Counted from the stretch's first letter, positions 1 through 8,488 are shown. The stretch is 64,000 nucleotides of DNA from Streptomyces ruber (GCF_014648075.1 NZ_BMQK01000004.1:190048-254047), one strand, 5' to 3'. Made by a program: numbers and translations. The notes: generated by a model not told the origin, from the sequence alone.

Positions 1-25
1 CGACCACGATCACGTCATGCGCCAT
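1..25 (-). CDS. Rossmann-type oxidoreductase, 5' fragment cut by the window edge
   Basis: Only the first eight codons are inside the window, reading MAHDVIVV from an ATG at 25. A good ribosome-binding site (AAGGAAG, about 7 nt spacing) precedes it on the minus strand. A charged start followed at once by a D-V-I-V-V beta strand is how FAD- or NAD(P)-binding Rossmann proteins usually begin, but the GxGxxG loop would lie outside the window. It starts 4 bp after the stop of the tyrosine hydroxylase-like gene, so it is probably the next gene of the same operon. The product is a guess from a very short stretch. Confidence 0.4.
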
Positions 26-29
26 GGGA

Positions 30-1019
30 TCAGCTTCCTTCCAACGGATGATCGTTCGCGTGGGCGGGGGAGAGGGCGTGGGCACCGGGATCGGGGGCGG
101 TCCGCCGTACGGAGTCGCGGGCGATGCTGCCGAGCAGTTCGGGGAGGGTGCGCTCGATGTCCTCCACCCGCTCCGTCCGCAGCGCGTCCGGTTTCTCCGC
201 CCGGCTCGTGGTGGCGGCCGGGTACAGGCCGTTGACCACCAGGTCGTCGCGCACCACCCGTACCCGGCGCAGCAGCTGGGCGGCGATCTCCGTAGGCGAA
301 CAGGGCGCGCGGAGGGTGAGGAAGTACGTGTCGAACAGGACCGCCCGGACGTCGCGCGGCAGCGGACGGGTGCCGCCGGCGGCCGACTGGAGCAGCGAGG
401 GAGCGTCGGGCACCAGCTTGGCGGCGATGCCCTCGTGCACGGCCGTGTTGAGCGCGCACTCCTCGCGCACGGCGTCGGCGCGGCCGGCCCACGCGGTGGG
501 GAGCCGGCCCCGGAGCAGCGTCCGCACGGGCCCGTAGTCACGGGCCCACGCACCGCTGAACGCCGGGTGGTGCAGCGCCATGCTCGGCCGGATGACCCGG
601 TGGTAGACGTCCCGGGAGCAGGATGCCGTGTACAGCAGCATGGCCGAGTAGCCGCGCACCAGCCGTGCCGCGGCGGCCATGTCGTCCGGTGGCGCCGGGG
701 CGGCGGCCTCGGCGGCCCGCCGTCCCAGTTCCTGCCACAGCATGAAGGTGAGCTGGTGTCCGGTTATCCATCTGAACCAGAACAGCTGTTCCATGGAGTC
801 GGCGGCGCCCAGGGCTCTCGGGGCACCGGAGGCTCCGGCGGCCTGCTCCGGACCGGCGCCGAGAAGGTCCGCGTACCGTCGGGCCAGATGGCCGTCGCCG
901 CTGCTGTGCACCGGGTCGGGCGGCAGCACCAGGGGTTCGAGCCCGTAGTCGCGGCCGCCGAACTCGGCGACGTCGGCCTCCAGCAACGCGGTGGTCGAGT
1001 TGCCTTCCAGCGCGCTCAC
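30..1019 (-). CDS. Heme-dependent L-tyrosine hydroxylase-like protein (LmbB2 family)
   Basis: The 329-residue protein starts at GTG 1019 in a GTGA overlap with the upstream VOC gene. It resembles the histidine-ligated heme aromatic oxygenases that turn L-tyrosine into L-DOPA (LmbB2, SibU, Orf13). The recognisable blocks are WFRWITGHQ (about 81-89), a Tyr/Ser-rich helix with CSRDVYHRVIRPSM (134-147), HHPAFSGAWARDYGP (150-164) and a C-terminal RRVRVVRDDLVVNGLYP segment. H88, H140 and H150/H151 are candidate heme ligands or pocket residues; I cannot say which is axial. Length fits the family (roughly 300-340 residues). A neighbouring DOPA-dioxygenase homolog supports the role. The assignment rests on remembered motifs. 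Confidence 0.65.
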   Translation of the reverse strand: MSALEGNSTTALLEADVAEFGGRDYGLEPLVLPPDPVHSSGDGHLARRYADLLGAGPEQAAGASGAPRALGAADSMEQLFWFRWITGHQLTFMLWQELGRRAAEAAAPAPPDDMAAAARLVRGYSAMLLYTASCSRDVYHRVIRPSMALHHPAFSGAWARDYGPVRTLLRGRLPTAWAGRADAVREECALNTAVHEGIAAKLVPDAPSLLQSAAGGTRPLPRDVRAVLFDTYFLTLRAPCSPTEIAAQLLRRVRVVRDDLVVNGLYPAATTSRAEKPDALRTERVEDIERTLPELLGSIARDSVRRTAPDPGAHALSPAHANDHPLEGS

Positions 1020-1516
1020 CGGCCCTCGGCCTCCGCCGGTATGTGGGTGAACTCGTACTCCAGGCCGTTGACGTCGTAGGCGTAGAAGCTGCTCACCCCG
1101 TCGGAGTCCACGACGATGTCCGTCGGGGGCTCGGGGCGGGCGAAGACGTACCGTCCGGAGTCGAACAGCTCGTGCCAGCGGTCCCGCCACCGCCGTAACT
1201 CCTCCGCCGTCGAGGCGGTCAGGCAGACGTGCTGGAACTGGGGCGTGTCCGGGCGCGGGCGGGCGTACGCGGCCGAACGGCTGAACACGTGGAACCGCGT
1301 GCCGGCGGCCACCACCTCCGTCAGCCGCGTGATGCCGGGCAGCCGCTCGCGGGTCAGGTCGGAGAAGGTGTCGAGGGTCCAGGCGGCGCTGCCGCCGAAG
1401 AAGTCGGTGTACCACGCGACACAGTTGTCGAGGTCGGCGGTCTCGACCGCCAGGTGGTGCAGTCCGGCCCGTGGGGCGCGACCGGGCGGTGAGGTGTCGT
1501 GCACGGGGAGGGGCAC
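1016..1516 (-). CDS. VOC-superfamily dioxygenase, L-DOPA 2,3-dioxygenase-like (LmbB1 type)
   Basis: The 166-residue single-domain vicinal-oxygen-chelate protein starts at GTG 1516 with a GGAAAGGA site upstream. Two beta-alpha-beta-beta-beta halves are visible. Likely metal ligands are H20/H21 (in LHHLAVE), H96 (in PQFQHV) and E153/E155 (in NGLEYEF). LmbB1-type enzymes are small VOC proteins that open the DOPA ring between C2 and C3, which cyclises towards the 4-alkyl-proline precursor. Size and placement beside an LmbB2-like hydroxylase and a GGT-family protein match that pathway. Without the neighbours it would only be called a VOC or glyoxalase-like protein. It is translationally coupled to the hydroxylase gene through GTGA. 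Confidence 0.65.
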   Translation of the reverse strand: MPLPVHDTSPPGRAPRAGLHHLAVETADLDNCVAWYTDFFGGSAAWTLDTFSDLTRERLPGITRLTEVVAAGTRFHVFSRSAAYARPRPDTPQFQHVCLTASTAEELRRWRDRWHELFDSGRYVFARPEPPTDIVVDSDGVSSFYAYDVNGLEYEFTHIPAEAEGR

Positions 1517-1608
1517 GGTTCGGCATCCTTTCCGATGGTTCGTGGGAGCGCGGGAGGGTTCGTCCCCGGTGGCCCGGCAGGCGAGCGACGCGGCCCCGCC
1601 CGCCCGGT

Positions 1609-3438
1609 TCAGCGGACGACCGCGTACGCCTGCTCACCGCGCGGTGACGCGGCGGCGAGGAGCAGGCCGTCGCGCGGCTCGACACCCACGGCGCACACCT
1701 TGCCCAGCGACCAGTCCGGGACGGTCACGGGTGCGTGCCCGCGACGGGCGAGGTCGGCCGCGACCGCGTCGGAGCGGCGGCTCTCGATCCGTACGGCGAG
1801 CGGCCGGTGAGTGCGGGGCGTGAACGAGGACGGCACGTGCTCGGAGTGGAAGGCCAGGGTCTCGACGGCGCGTTGCAGGTCCAGCCCGAAGTCGACGTGG
1901 GCCAGGAAGAACCCCAGCGTCCACTGGTCCTGCTGGTCCCCGCCCGGGGTGCCGAACGCCAACCGGGCCCGGCCCTCCTGCAGCACGAGGGTGGGACTCA
2001 GCGTCGTACGGGGCCGCTTCCCCGGGGCCAGGGAGTTGGGGTGCCCCTCCTCCAGCCAGGCCATCTGACCCCGGGTGCCCAGCGGGAAGCCGAGCCCCGG
2101 GATCACGGGGGAACTCTTCAGCCAGCCGCCGCTGGGCGTGGCGGCCACCATGTTGCCGTGCCGGTCGGTGACCGTCAGACAGCAGGTGTCCCCGCGCGCC
2201 TCGGTCGCCGCCACGACGGAAGGGACCGGAACGGCGGGAGCGGTCACCGTGGGCAGTCCGTCGTACAGCTGGCCCTGCCAGTACGGTCCGGCGGGCGGCT
2301 CCGCCCGGTCCAGTGCCGGTATCCGGGGCGGCCGGCCCGCCGGGGCGCCGGGGCGCAGGGTGCCGGAGGCCCGGTCGCCGACCAGCCGACGGCGCTCGTC
2401 GGTGTAGTCCTCGGACAGCAACGCCGTGAGGGGTACGTCGGTGAAGTCCGGGTCGCCGTACCAGGCCTCCCGGTCCGCGTAGGCCAGCTTGGCGCACTCG
2501 ATCACGGTGTGCAGGTGGTCGGCGCTGTCCAGCCCCATCGCGGCCAGGTCGAACCCCTCCAGCAGGGCCAGCTGCTGGAGGAAGACCGGGCCCTGCGACC
2601 ACGGGCCCGGCTTGTGCACCTCCAGGCCCCGGTAGACACGGCTCACCGTGTCCTCCGTGCGCGGCTGCCAGCGGGCCATGTCGTCACCGGTGAGCAGACC
2701 CCGGTGCCGGCGCCCGGTGGCGTCCAGTACGTCGGTGCCGCGCAGGTGCGCGTCGATCGCCTCGGCGACGAAACCGCTGTAGAACGCCCGGTGTGCGGCG
2801 CGTATCTGCTGCTCACGACCGGATCCGGCGGCCTCGGCCTCCTTCAGGATCCGCCGGTAGGTCTCGGCCAGCGCCGGGTTGCGCAACCGGGAGCGGGGAC
2901 GGGGTGGCGCGCCGTCCACCAGGTAGGTGCGGCCGGACTCCGTCCACTCCTCGCGGAACAGGTCCGCGAGGACACCGATGGCCTCGGCGGCCTTGGGCAG
3001 GACCGGATAACCGTCCGCCGCGCAGCCGACGGCGTACTGGAGCACCTGCGCCAGGCGCATCGTGCCATGCTCCTCCAACAGCCTCAGCCAGGCCCCGAAC
3101 GCCCCCGGCACGGTGGCCGGAAGCAGGCCGGAGCCCGGGATCCGGGACAGGCCCAGGGCCCGGAAGGCCGCCGGCGTCGCCGCCTGCGGCATCGGCCCCT
3201 GCCCGCAGATGACCTGGGTGCGGTCCGAGGCGGCGTCGAAGACGAGGATCGGGACGTCACCGCCGGGCCCGTTGAGGTGGGGTTCGACCACCTGGAGCAC
3301 GAAGCCGGCCGCCGCCGCGGCGTCGAAGGCGTTGCCGCCGGCCTCCAGGGCCGCCATGCCGGCCGCCGAGGCCAGCCAGTGCGTCGAGGACACCGCGCCG
3401 AAGGTGCCCCGCAGTTCGGGACGCGTGGTCACCACCAC
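1609..3438 (-). CDS. Gamma-glutamyltransferase-family Ntn hydrolase (LmbA-like?)
   Basis: The 609-residue protein has the full two-part architecture of self-cleaving gamma-glutamyltranspeptidases. The predicted cleavage nucleophile is T418 in ARGDTCCLTVTD, followed by HGNMVAATPSGGW, the KRPRTTLSPTL strand and the GTPGGDQQDQW oxyanion region. There is no signal peptide, so it should be cytoplasmic. In lincomycin and related pathways a GGT homolog (LmbA/Apd3) does not transfer glutamyl groups but cleaves a C-C bond of the ring-opened DOPA product. Common YwrD-type GGTs share these motifs, so the neighbours, not the sequence, point to LmbA. Two adjacent GTG codons (3438, 3435) can start it, 3 bp after the upstream stop. 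Confidence 0.75.
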   Translation of the reverse strand: MVVTTRPELRGTFGAVSSTHWLASAAGMAALEAGGNAFDAAAAAGFVLQVVEPHLNGPGGDVPILVFDAASDRTQVICGQGPMPQAATPAAFRALGLSRIPGSGLLPATVPGAFGAWLRLLEEHGTMRLAQVLQYAVGCAADGYPVLPKAAEAIGVLADLFREEWTESGRTYLVDGAPPRPRSRLRNPALAETYRRILKEAEAAGSGREQQIRAAHRAFYSGFVAEAIDAHLRGTDVLDATGRRHRGLLTGDDMARWQPRTEDTVSRVYRGLEVHKPGPWSQGPVFLQQLALLEGFDLAAMGLDSADHLHTVIECAKLAYADREAWYGDPDFTDVPLTALLSEDYTDERRRLVGDRASGTLRPGAPAGRPPRIPALDRAEPPAGPYWQGQLYDGLPTVTAPAVPVPSVVAATEARGDTCCLTVTDRHGNMVAATPSGGWLKSSPVIPGLGFPLGTRGQMAWLEEGHPNSLAPGKRPRTTLSPTLVLQEGRARLAFGTPGGDQQDQWTLGFFLAHVDFGLDLQRAVETLAFHSEHVPSSFTPRTHRPLAVRIESRRSDAVAADLARRGHAPVTVPDWSLGKVCAVGVEPRDGLLLAAASPRGEQAYAVVR

Positions 3439-3441
3439 CCC

Positions 3442-4809
3442 TCAGGCCGAGGCGGCGGGAGAGGGGAGGTCGCTCAGACTCGCTGCGATCTGCTCGTCCG
3501 TGACCGTCGGGTTCTCCAGCGTCCCCGCCAGGAAGGAGTCGTAGGCGGCCAGGTCGAAGTTGCCGTGCCCGGAGATGTTGAACAGCACGACCCGCTCCTC
3601 CCCGGCCTCACGGGCGGCCAGCGCTTCGACGAGCGCCGCCTTCAGCCCGTGCGACGACTCGGGCGCCATGACGAAGCCCTCGGTGCGCGCGAAGCGCACC
3701 GCCGCGTCGAAGACCTCGGTCTGCGGGAAGGCCCGTGCCTCCACCAGACCGTGCTCCTTGAGCAGGCACAGGCTGGGCGCGTCGCCGTGGTAGCGCAGCC
3801 CGCCGGCGTGGATGGAACCGGGGATGAAGTCGTGACCCAGCGTGTGCATGTACAGCGGCGGGGTCAGACCGGTGGTGTCCGGGTAGTCGTAGGCCAGCTT
3901 GCCCCGGGTGAGGGTGGGACAGGCCTCGGGCTCGGCGGCGACGAACCGGGTCCGGGGGCGTTCCCCGCTCAGCCGGTCCGCCAGGAACGGGTAGGCGAGC
4001 CCGGCGTAGTTGGAACCGCCGCCGACGCAGCCGATCACCACGTCGGGGTACTCGCCCATGATCTCCATCTGCTTCTTCGCCTCCAGACCGATCACGGTCT
4101 GGTGCAGCAGCACGTTGTTCATGATGGAGCCCAGCGCGAACTTGGTGTCCTCCCGGCTCAGCGCGTCGGCCACAGCCTCGCTGATGGCGATGCCGATGCT
4201 GCCGGGCGAGTCCGGGTTCTCGGCCAGGATCTTGCGCCCGGCCTCGGTGCGCCGGGTGGGCGACGAGTAGACCTGGGCGCCCCAACTCCGCATCAGCGAC
4301 TTGCGGTAGGGCTTCTGCTCGAACGACGCGCGCACCATGTAGACGTTCACCTCGAGCCCGAACAGCGCCCCGGCGAAGGACAGCGCGGAGCCCCACTGGC
4401 CGGCGCCCGTCTCCGTCGTCAGCCGGCGGACGCCCTCCTCGGCGGCGTAGTACGCCTGTACGACGGCCGTGTTCGGCTTGTGGGAGCCGGAGGGGGAGAC
4501 GCCCTCGAACTTGAAGTAGATGTGTGCCGGGGTGTCGAGCGCACGCTCCAGCCGCTCCGCCCGGACCAGCGGGGAGGGCCGCCATATCTTGTAGACGTCC
4601 CGTATCCGCTCCGGGATCTCCACCCAGCGGTCCTGCGTGAATTCGTGCTCGATGACTTTCTGGGGGAGGAGGTCGGCGAGATCCGCGGGCTGCAGCGGGG
4701 CCAGCGTCACCGGGTTGAGCGGTCCGGGAAGGGGAGCGGGCAGATCGGGGAGGATGTTGTACCAGCTGTCGGGCAGATCGGTCTCGGAAAGCAGGACTCG
4801 CTTCGGCAC
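3442..4809 (-). CDS. TrpB2-type tryptophan synthase beta-like PLP enzyme
   Basis: The 455-residue fold-type II PLP enzyme carries the extended N-terminal region ([14 protein letters not shown]) typical of TrpB2 rather than TrpB1. K111 in SGSHKPNTA is the Schiff-base lysine, E(T)GAGQWG the substrate loop, and [11 protein letters not shown] the phosphate-binding glycine loop. TrpB2 proteins join indole or a related nucleophile to serine or phosphoserine. Streptomyces also has a trp operon copy elsewhere, so a second enzyme inside an operon with tyrosine-processing genes suggests a specialised beta-substitution. The GTG start at 4809 has a GAAGGGAAT site. It is the first gene of the leftward operon; the 230 bp to the divergent SnoaL-like gene should hold the promoter. 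Confidence 0.85.
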   Translation of the reverse strand: MPKRVLLSETDLPDSWYNILPDLPAPLPGPLNPVTLAPLQPADLADLLPQKVIEHEFTQDRWVEIPERIRDVYKIWRPSPLVRAERLERALDTPAHIYFKFEGVSPSGSHKPNTAVVQAYYAAEEGVRRLTTETGAGQWGSALSFAGALFGLEVNVYMVRASFEQKPYRKSLMRSWGAQVYSSPTRRTEAGRKILAENPDSPGSIGIAISEAVADALSREDTKFALGSIMNNVLLHQTVIGLEAKKQMEIMGEYPDVVIGCVGGGSNYAGLAYPFLADRLSGERPRTRFVAAEPEACPTLTRGKLAYDYPDTTGLTPPLYMHTLGHDFIPGSIHAGGLRYHGDAPSLCLLKEHGLVEARAFPQTEVFDAAVRFARTEGFVMAPESSHGLKAALVEALAAREAGEERVVLFNISGHGNFDLAAYDSFLAGTLENPTVTDEQIAASLSDLPSPAASA

Positions 4810-5039
4810 CGGTGATTCCCTTCGATGGCCAGGACATTCCTGCTGCCGGATCCTAGGGATCGGGGAAAGGCGGCTGCCTCACCTGTTGTGCCTGTTCGGG
4901 ATGACGGCGCTCCGCACATCGGACTAGTCCGAAGGGCGCAGGACACCCACCGGTACGACGTGCAGACTTACGGGCGTGCGCTGCTCCGGCCGAGGAGAAG
5001 ACGGTGGCGGAAGCGGTGGCGGAACCGGAGGGGGGGAAC

Positions 5040-5441
5040 ATGACGTCAGCCGACATGGACGGTGTGCGCGGAGCCGACGCGGATGTCGTGCGGGAACTGG
5101 AGGAGCGTCGTTTCCGGGCCGTAGTGGAACGTGACCTCGATGATTTCGCCGGACTGGCCCACCCCGATCTCGCCTACATCCATTCGAGCGGGACCGTGGA
5201 TACGCTGGAATCGTTCGTCGCGAAATGCGAGAGCGGCTATTTCGTCTACCAGCGCATCGATCACCTCGTCGACAAAGTGTCCGTGGTCGGTGACACCGCC
5301 GTGGTGATCGGGCACATGCGAGTGAATATGACCGCGGGTGGGATACGCAGGCAACTGGAGAACCGCGCGCTCGGGGTGTGGGCCCGGGGCGCCGACGGCA
5401 CCTGGAAGCTCCTCGCCCACCAGGCCACGGCGAAGCGATGA
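5040..5441 (+). CDS. SnoaL/DUF4440-like small protein
   Basis: The 133-residue protein has an NTF2-like cone fold pattern: an N-terminal helix with VVRELEERRFRAVVERDLDDFAGLAHPDL, then YIHSSGTVDTLESFV and the strands AVVIGHMRVNMTAGG, RALGVWARG, GTWKLLAHQAT. DUF4440 and SnoaL-like proteins bind small hydrophobic ligands or act as cyclases, isomerases or dehydratases. No catalytic set is clear. The ATG at 5040 was chosen over an upstream GTG at 5004 because a strong GGAGGGGGGG site lies just before it. It is divergent from the TrpB2-like operon and may belong to the same function or be unrelated. Confidence 0.75.
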   Translation: MTSADMDGVRGADADVVRELEERRFRAVVERDLDDFAGLAHPDLAYIHSSGTVDTLESFVAKCESGYFVYQRIDHLVDKVSVVGDTAVVIGHMRVNMTAGGIRRQLENRALGVWARGADGTWKLLAHQATAKR

Positions 5442-5465
5442 GCCCGCGGGCGGCTCCGCGGGCTC
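5440..5465. terminator. Bidirectional terminator between convergent genes
   Basis: GAGCCCGCGG and its exact complement form a 10-bp stem with a 6-nt loop. The hairpin begins at the stop codon of the SnoaL-like gene and lies 14 bp from the end of the convergent UPF0303 gene. There is no U-tract, as is common in Streptomyces. Confidence 0.6.
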
Positions 5466-5479
5466 CGCGCGAACGTTCT

Positions 5480-5971
5480 CTACGGGCGCTCCAGGAACCG
5501 CTCCAGCGCCTCCACCACCAGCGCGTGGTCCTGGAGTTGCGGCAGGCCGGAGACCGTGACCGCGCCGATGACGCCCACGCCCTCGACGGTGATCGGGAAC
5601 GAGCCGCCGTGGGCCGCGTACACGTCCGGGTCGAGGCGCGAGGAGTCCTCGAACGTCGTGCCCTTGGCCCGGAAGCGGGCGCCGACCAGGTAGGACGCGG
5701 AGCCGTAGCGCTCCACGACCCGGCGCTTGCGCGCGATCCAGGCGTCGTTGTCCGGGGTGGAGCCGGGCAGGGCCGCGTGGAAGAGCTGCTGGCCGGCGCG
5801 GTGGATGTCGACGGCGACCGGGGCCTGCCGCTCCCGGGCCAGCTCCACCAGCAGTGAGCCGAGCGCCCACGCGTCCTCGTGGGTGAAGCGCGGAAGGACC
5901 AGGCGGCGTTCCTGGGCCTCCAGCTCCGCCACGCTCGGAACGATCTGCGGGGTGTTCTCGGGAGTCTCCAT
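5480..5971 (-). CDS. UPF0303 / GlcG-HbpS-like heme-degrading-domain protein
   Basis: The 163-residue protein matches the UPF0303 group of the GlcG/HbpS (DUF336) fold. Conserved blocks are FTHEDAWALGSLLVELA, PVAVDIHRAGQQLFHAALPG, IARKRRVVERYG, FPITVEGVGVIGAVTVSGLPQLQDH near the C-terminus. Relatives bind heme or small cofactors; the biochemical role of UPF0303 is not settled. The ATG at 5971 (METPENTP) was chosen over a longer frame to 6013 because GAAGGAGG lies 5 nt upstream. It is 38 bp downstream of the Gfo/Idh/MocA gene on the same strand and probably co-transcribed with it. Confidence 0.8.
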   Translation of the reverse strand: METPENTPQIVPSVAELEAQERRLVLPRFTHEDAWALGSLLVELARERQAPVAVDIHRAGQQLFHAALPGSTPDNDAWIARKRRVVERYGSASYLVGARFRAKGTTFEDSSRLDPDVYAAHGGSFPITVEGVGVIGAVTVSGLPQLQDHALVVEALERFLERP

Positions 5972-6009
5972 GCCGGCCTCCTTCGTCACGGGCTTCGGCA
6001 CCGGCTTCG

Positions 6010-7092
6010 TCACAGCTTCACCGTCACGCCGTCGCGGGCCGAGCGCCTCGCCGCCTCCAGGACGTCGAGCGCGGCGGCGGCCTCCAGGGCGGTCACCGGG
6101 TTGGGCGCGCCGTCGCGCAGGGCGGCGGCCACGGCCGCGTAGTACGCCGGGTAGTCACCGGGCTCGGTCGGTACGGGGTCGCCGCCGCCGGACAGCGGGG
6201 ACTCCCCGGCGCCGAGGCGGCCCCACAGCTCCTCGGACTCCGTGCCCCAACCCTCACCCCGGCCCGGGCGCAGGCCCTCGCGCAGGGCGCCCTCCTGCGG
6301 GTCGAGGCCGTACTTGACGTAACCGGCCCGCGAGCCGAGCACGCGGAAGCGCGGGCCGAGCTGGGCCGCGGTCGCGGAGACGTACAGGTGGGAGCGGACG
6401 CCGTTCTCGTGCGTGATCGCGACGAACGTGTCGTCGTCGGCCTCGGCGCCGGGGCGGCGGACGACCGACTCGGCGTACACCTGGGTGGCCGGGCCGAAGA
6501 GGACCAGGGCCTGGTCCACGACATGGCTGCCGAGGTCGTACAGCAGACCTCCGATCTCCGCCGGGTCGCCGGACTCGCGCCAGCCGCCCTTGGGCTGCGG
6601 GCGCCACCGCTCGAAACGGGACTCGAAGCGCCAGACGTCGCCCAGCCCACCCTCGGCCAGGAGCTTGCGGAGCGTCAGGAAGTCGTTGTCCCAGCGGCGG
6701 TTCTGGAAGACCGAGAGGAGCAGGCCGCGCTTCTCGGCGAGGCCGGCCAGCTCGCGTGCCTCGGCCGCCGTCCCGGCGACCGGCTTGTCGACCACGACCG
6801 CGAGGCCCGCCTCCAGGGCGGCCGTCGCGATCGGCACGTGCGTCCTGTTCGGGGAGGCGACGACGACCAGGTCCAGTTCGCCGGCGCGGGACCAGAGGCC
6901 GTCGGGCGCGTCGGCGAACCGTACGTCCGGGAACTCGGCGCGGGCCTGCGCGCGCCGCTCCGGGTTGGCCGTGACCACGGTGTCGAGGACCAGTCCCTCG
7001 GTGGCCGCGATCAGCGGGGCGTGGAAGACGGAGCCCGCGAGGCCGTAACCGACGAGGGCCACACGGAGGGGAGCAGTGCCAGTGCCAGTCAT
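6010..7092 (-). CDS. Gfo/Idh/MocA-family NAD(P)-dependent oxidoreductase
   Basis: The 360-residue protein has an N-terminal Rossmann domain with VALVGYGLAGSVFHAPLI (GxGxxG), the conserved D-K-P dyad motif VVVDKPVAG, and a C-terminal alpha/beta substrate domain with GGWRESGDPAEIGGLLYDLGSHVVDQ containing the usual catalytic D-x3-H. Such enzymes oxidise or reduce sugars, inositols or related cyclic substrates; the substrate here is unknown. It is divergent from a ROK regulator and shares with it a short intergenic region containing a 25-bp imperfect palindrome, so it is likely controlled by that regulator. The ATG at 7092 (MTGTG) is preferred over an upstream in-frame start at 7101. Confidence 0.88.
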   Translation of the reverse strand: MTGTGTAPLRVALVGYGLAGSVFHAPLIAATEGLVLDTVVTANPERRAQARAEFPDVRFADAPDGLWSRAGELDLVVVASPNRTHVPIATAALEAGLAVVVDKPVAGTAAEARELAGLAEKRGLLLSVFQNRRWDNDFLTLRKLLAEGGLGDVWRFESRFERWRPQPKGGWRESGDPAEIGGLLYDLGSHVVDQALVLFGPATQVYAESVVRRPGAEADDDTFVAITHENGVRSHLYVSATAAQLGPRFRVLGSRAGYVKYGLDPQEGALREGLRPGRGEGWGTESEELWGRLGAGESPLSGGGDPVPTEPGDYPAYYAAVAAALRDGAPNPVTALEAAAALDVLEAARRSARDGVTVKL

Positions 7093-7099
7093 GCGTCCC

Positions 7100-7124
7100 A
7101 CTTAAGCAACGCTGTTGCCAAAGT
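7100..7124. promoter_or_regulatory. Palindromic operator between the oxidoreductase and ROK regulator genes
   Basis: The arms ACTTAAGCAAC and GTTGCCAAAGT flank GCT and match at 9 of 11 positions; the inner GCAAC-GCT-GTTGC is perfect. It sits in the 56-bp divergent promoter region, where an autoregulated ROK repressor would bind. ROK operators are often such inverted repeats. The link to this regulator is inferred from position only. Confidence 0.6.
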
Positions 7125-7148
7125 GCAAGCGTCCCCGACAATGGGAGG

Positions 7149-8351
7149 GTGAGCAGCGCACACGGGAGCACGCACGGGAGCACGCACGCGAGGACACACG
7201 CGAGGACACACAGGAGCGGGAGCGCGAACGGGGCGACGGGGCTGGGCGCGTCGGGGGTGAACCTCGGCGCCCTGCGCAGCCACAACACCGCGCTGGTGCT
7301 CGACCTGCTGCGTACGGCGGGCCCGTCCGGGATCAGCCGGCTGGAGCTCGCCGAGCGGACCGGGCTGACCCCGCAGGCCGTCAGCAAGATCACCGCCCGG
7401 CTGCGGCTGGACGGCCTCGTGGCGGAGGCGGGGCGCCGGGCCTCGACGGGCGGCAAACCGCGTACGGTGCTGCGCCTCGTGCCCGAGGCCGGGCACGCGG
7501 TCGGCCTGCACCTGGACCGTGACGAACTCACCGCCGTCCTCTGCGACCTGACCGGCGCCGTGGTGGCCGAACGGCGCGCCCCGCTGGACCTGGGCGCCGG
7601 CGCGGACACGGTGGTGGAGGGCGCGGCGCGCGAGGTGGAGGCGCTGTCGGGCTCCCCCCTGGCGCTGCCGGGCGGCTCCCCCCTGGCGCTGCTGGGCGTC
7701 GGCGTCGCGCTGCCCGGACCGCTGGACCACACCCGGGGCGTGCTGCACCGGGTCACCGGCTTCCCCGAGTGGAGCGGGTTCCCGCTGCGGGACGTGCTGG
7801 CGCGGCGGCTGGGCACGGCGGTCGTGGTGGACAAGGACACCAACGCGGCGGCGCTGGACGTGGCGGTCCGGGGAGCGGGCCCGTCCGCCTCCTTCGCCTG
7901 CCTGCACCTCGGTACGGGGCTGGGAGCCGGGCTCGTGCTCGGGGGCACCGTGCACCGGGGCGCGCGCACCGGCGCGGGGGAGTTCGGGCACCAGGTCGTC
8001 CAGCTCGACGGGCCGCCCTGCGAGTGCGGGAACCGCGGGTGCGTCGAGGCGCTGTGCCTCGCGGCCGTGGACCGGGGCGACGTGGCCGGGGCGGCGCGGG
8101 TGCTCGGCGTGGCCGCCGCCAACCTGGTCGCGCTGCTGGACATCGACGTGCTGCTGCTCGGGGGCCGTACCGTCGCCGCCCACGAGGAGGAGTTCGTACG
8201 GGGGGTCGGCGCCGTCATCGAGGAGCGCGCCCGGCGCGAGGGCGCCGACCGGGCCGTACCCGTCCGGGTCGCCCCCGGTGGGGCGCGCGGTGTTGCGGAG
8301 GGGGCGGCCCAACTGCTGCTGGCGCCGCTCTTCGGACGGGGTGACGGCTGA
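7149..8351 (+). CDS. ROK-family transcriptional regulator
   Basis: The 400-residue protein has an N-terminal winged helix (LGALRSHNTALVLDLLRTAGP through LTPQAVSKITARLRLDGLV), then a ROK sugar-kinase-like domain with GVGVALPGPLD, DKDTNAAALD, HLGTGLGAGLVLGG and the zinc motif GEFGHQVVQ with CECGNRGCVEAL (cysteines of the ROK zinc site). It probably senses a sugar and represses itself and the divergent Gfo/Idh/MocA gene. The GTG at 7149 has its GGGAGG directly adjoining, which is too close. The first 30 residues are a Ser-Thr-His-Gly repeat from short DNA repeats, so the real start may be the GTG near 7255 (VNLGALRSHN). Confidence 0.88.
   Translation: MSSAHGSTHGSTHARTHARTHRSGSANGATGLGASGVNLGALRSHNTALVLDLLRTAGPSGISRLELAERTGLTPQAVSKITARLRLDGLVAEAGRRASTGGKPRTVLRLVPEAGHAVGLHLDRDELTAVLCDLTGAVVAERRAPLDLGAGADTVVEGAAREVEALSGSPLALPGGSPLALLGVGVALPGPLDHTRGVLHRVTGFPEWSGFPLRDVLARRLGTAVVVDKDTNAAALDVAVRGAGPSASFACLHLGTGLGAGLVLGGTVHRGARTGAGEFGHQVVQLDGPPCECGNRGCVEALCLAAVDRGDVAGAARVLGVAAANLVALLDIDVLLLGGRTVAAHEEEFVRGVGAVIEERARREGADRAVPVRVAPGGARGVAEGAAQLLLAPLFGRGDG
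7163..7212. repeat. Short tandem repeats in the ROK 5' region
   Basis: Two copies of a GGGAGCACGCAC-like 12-mer are followed by two of GCGAGGACACAC. In frame they give GSTHGSTHARTHARTH. The low-complexity composition differs from the conserved ROK N-terminus and suggests this stretch is leader or a poorly conserved extension. Confidence 0.6.
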
Positions 8352-8363
8352 GGGGGCCTCAGC
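8347..8363 (+). terminator. Short hairpin at the ROK gene stop
   Basis: GCTGAGG-GGG-CCTCAGC forms a 7-bp stem that includes the stop codon of the ROK gene. It is a weak candidate terminator. The remaining 125 bp to the next gene show nothing else. Confidence 0.35.
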
Positions 8364-8488
8364 AGGGCCGGGACCGGCACGCTCGGCGGGCTCGGCCGCT
8401 CGGCTGATGGAGGGCACTTCCGCGCCCGTAAGGGGCACAGGTCGCGTGGCGGGGGCGACGGCGGCGGCCGGATGGGAGGCATGAGTGC

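Noticed and set aside
1735..4815. 1026-codon open frame on the plus strand opposite the GGT and TrpB2 genes
   Set aside because: It is antisense to two genes with clear family motifs, is low-complexity Gly/Arg/Val-rich and has no domain; it is open only because of GC bias.
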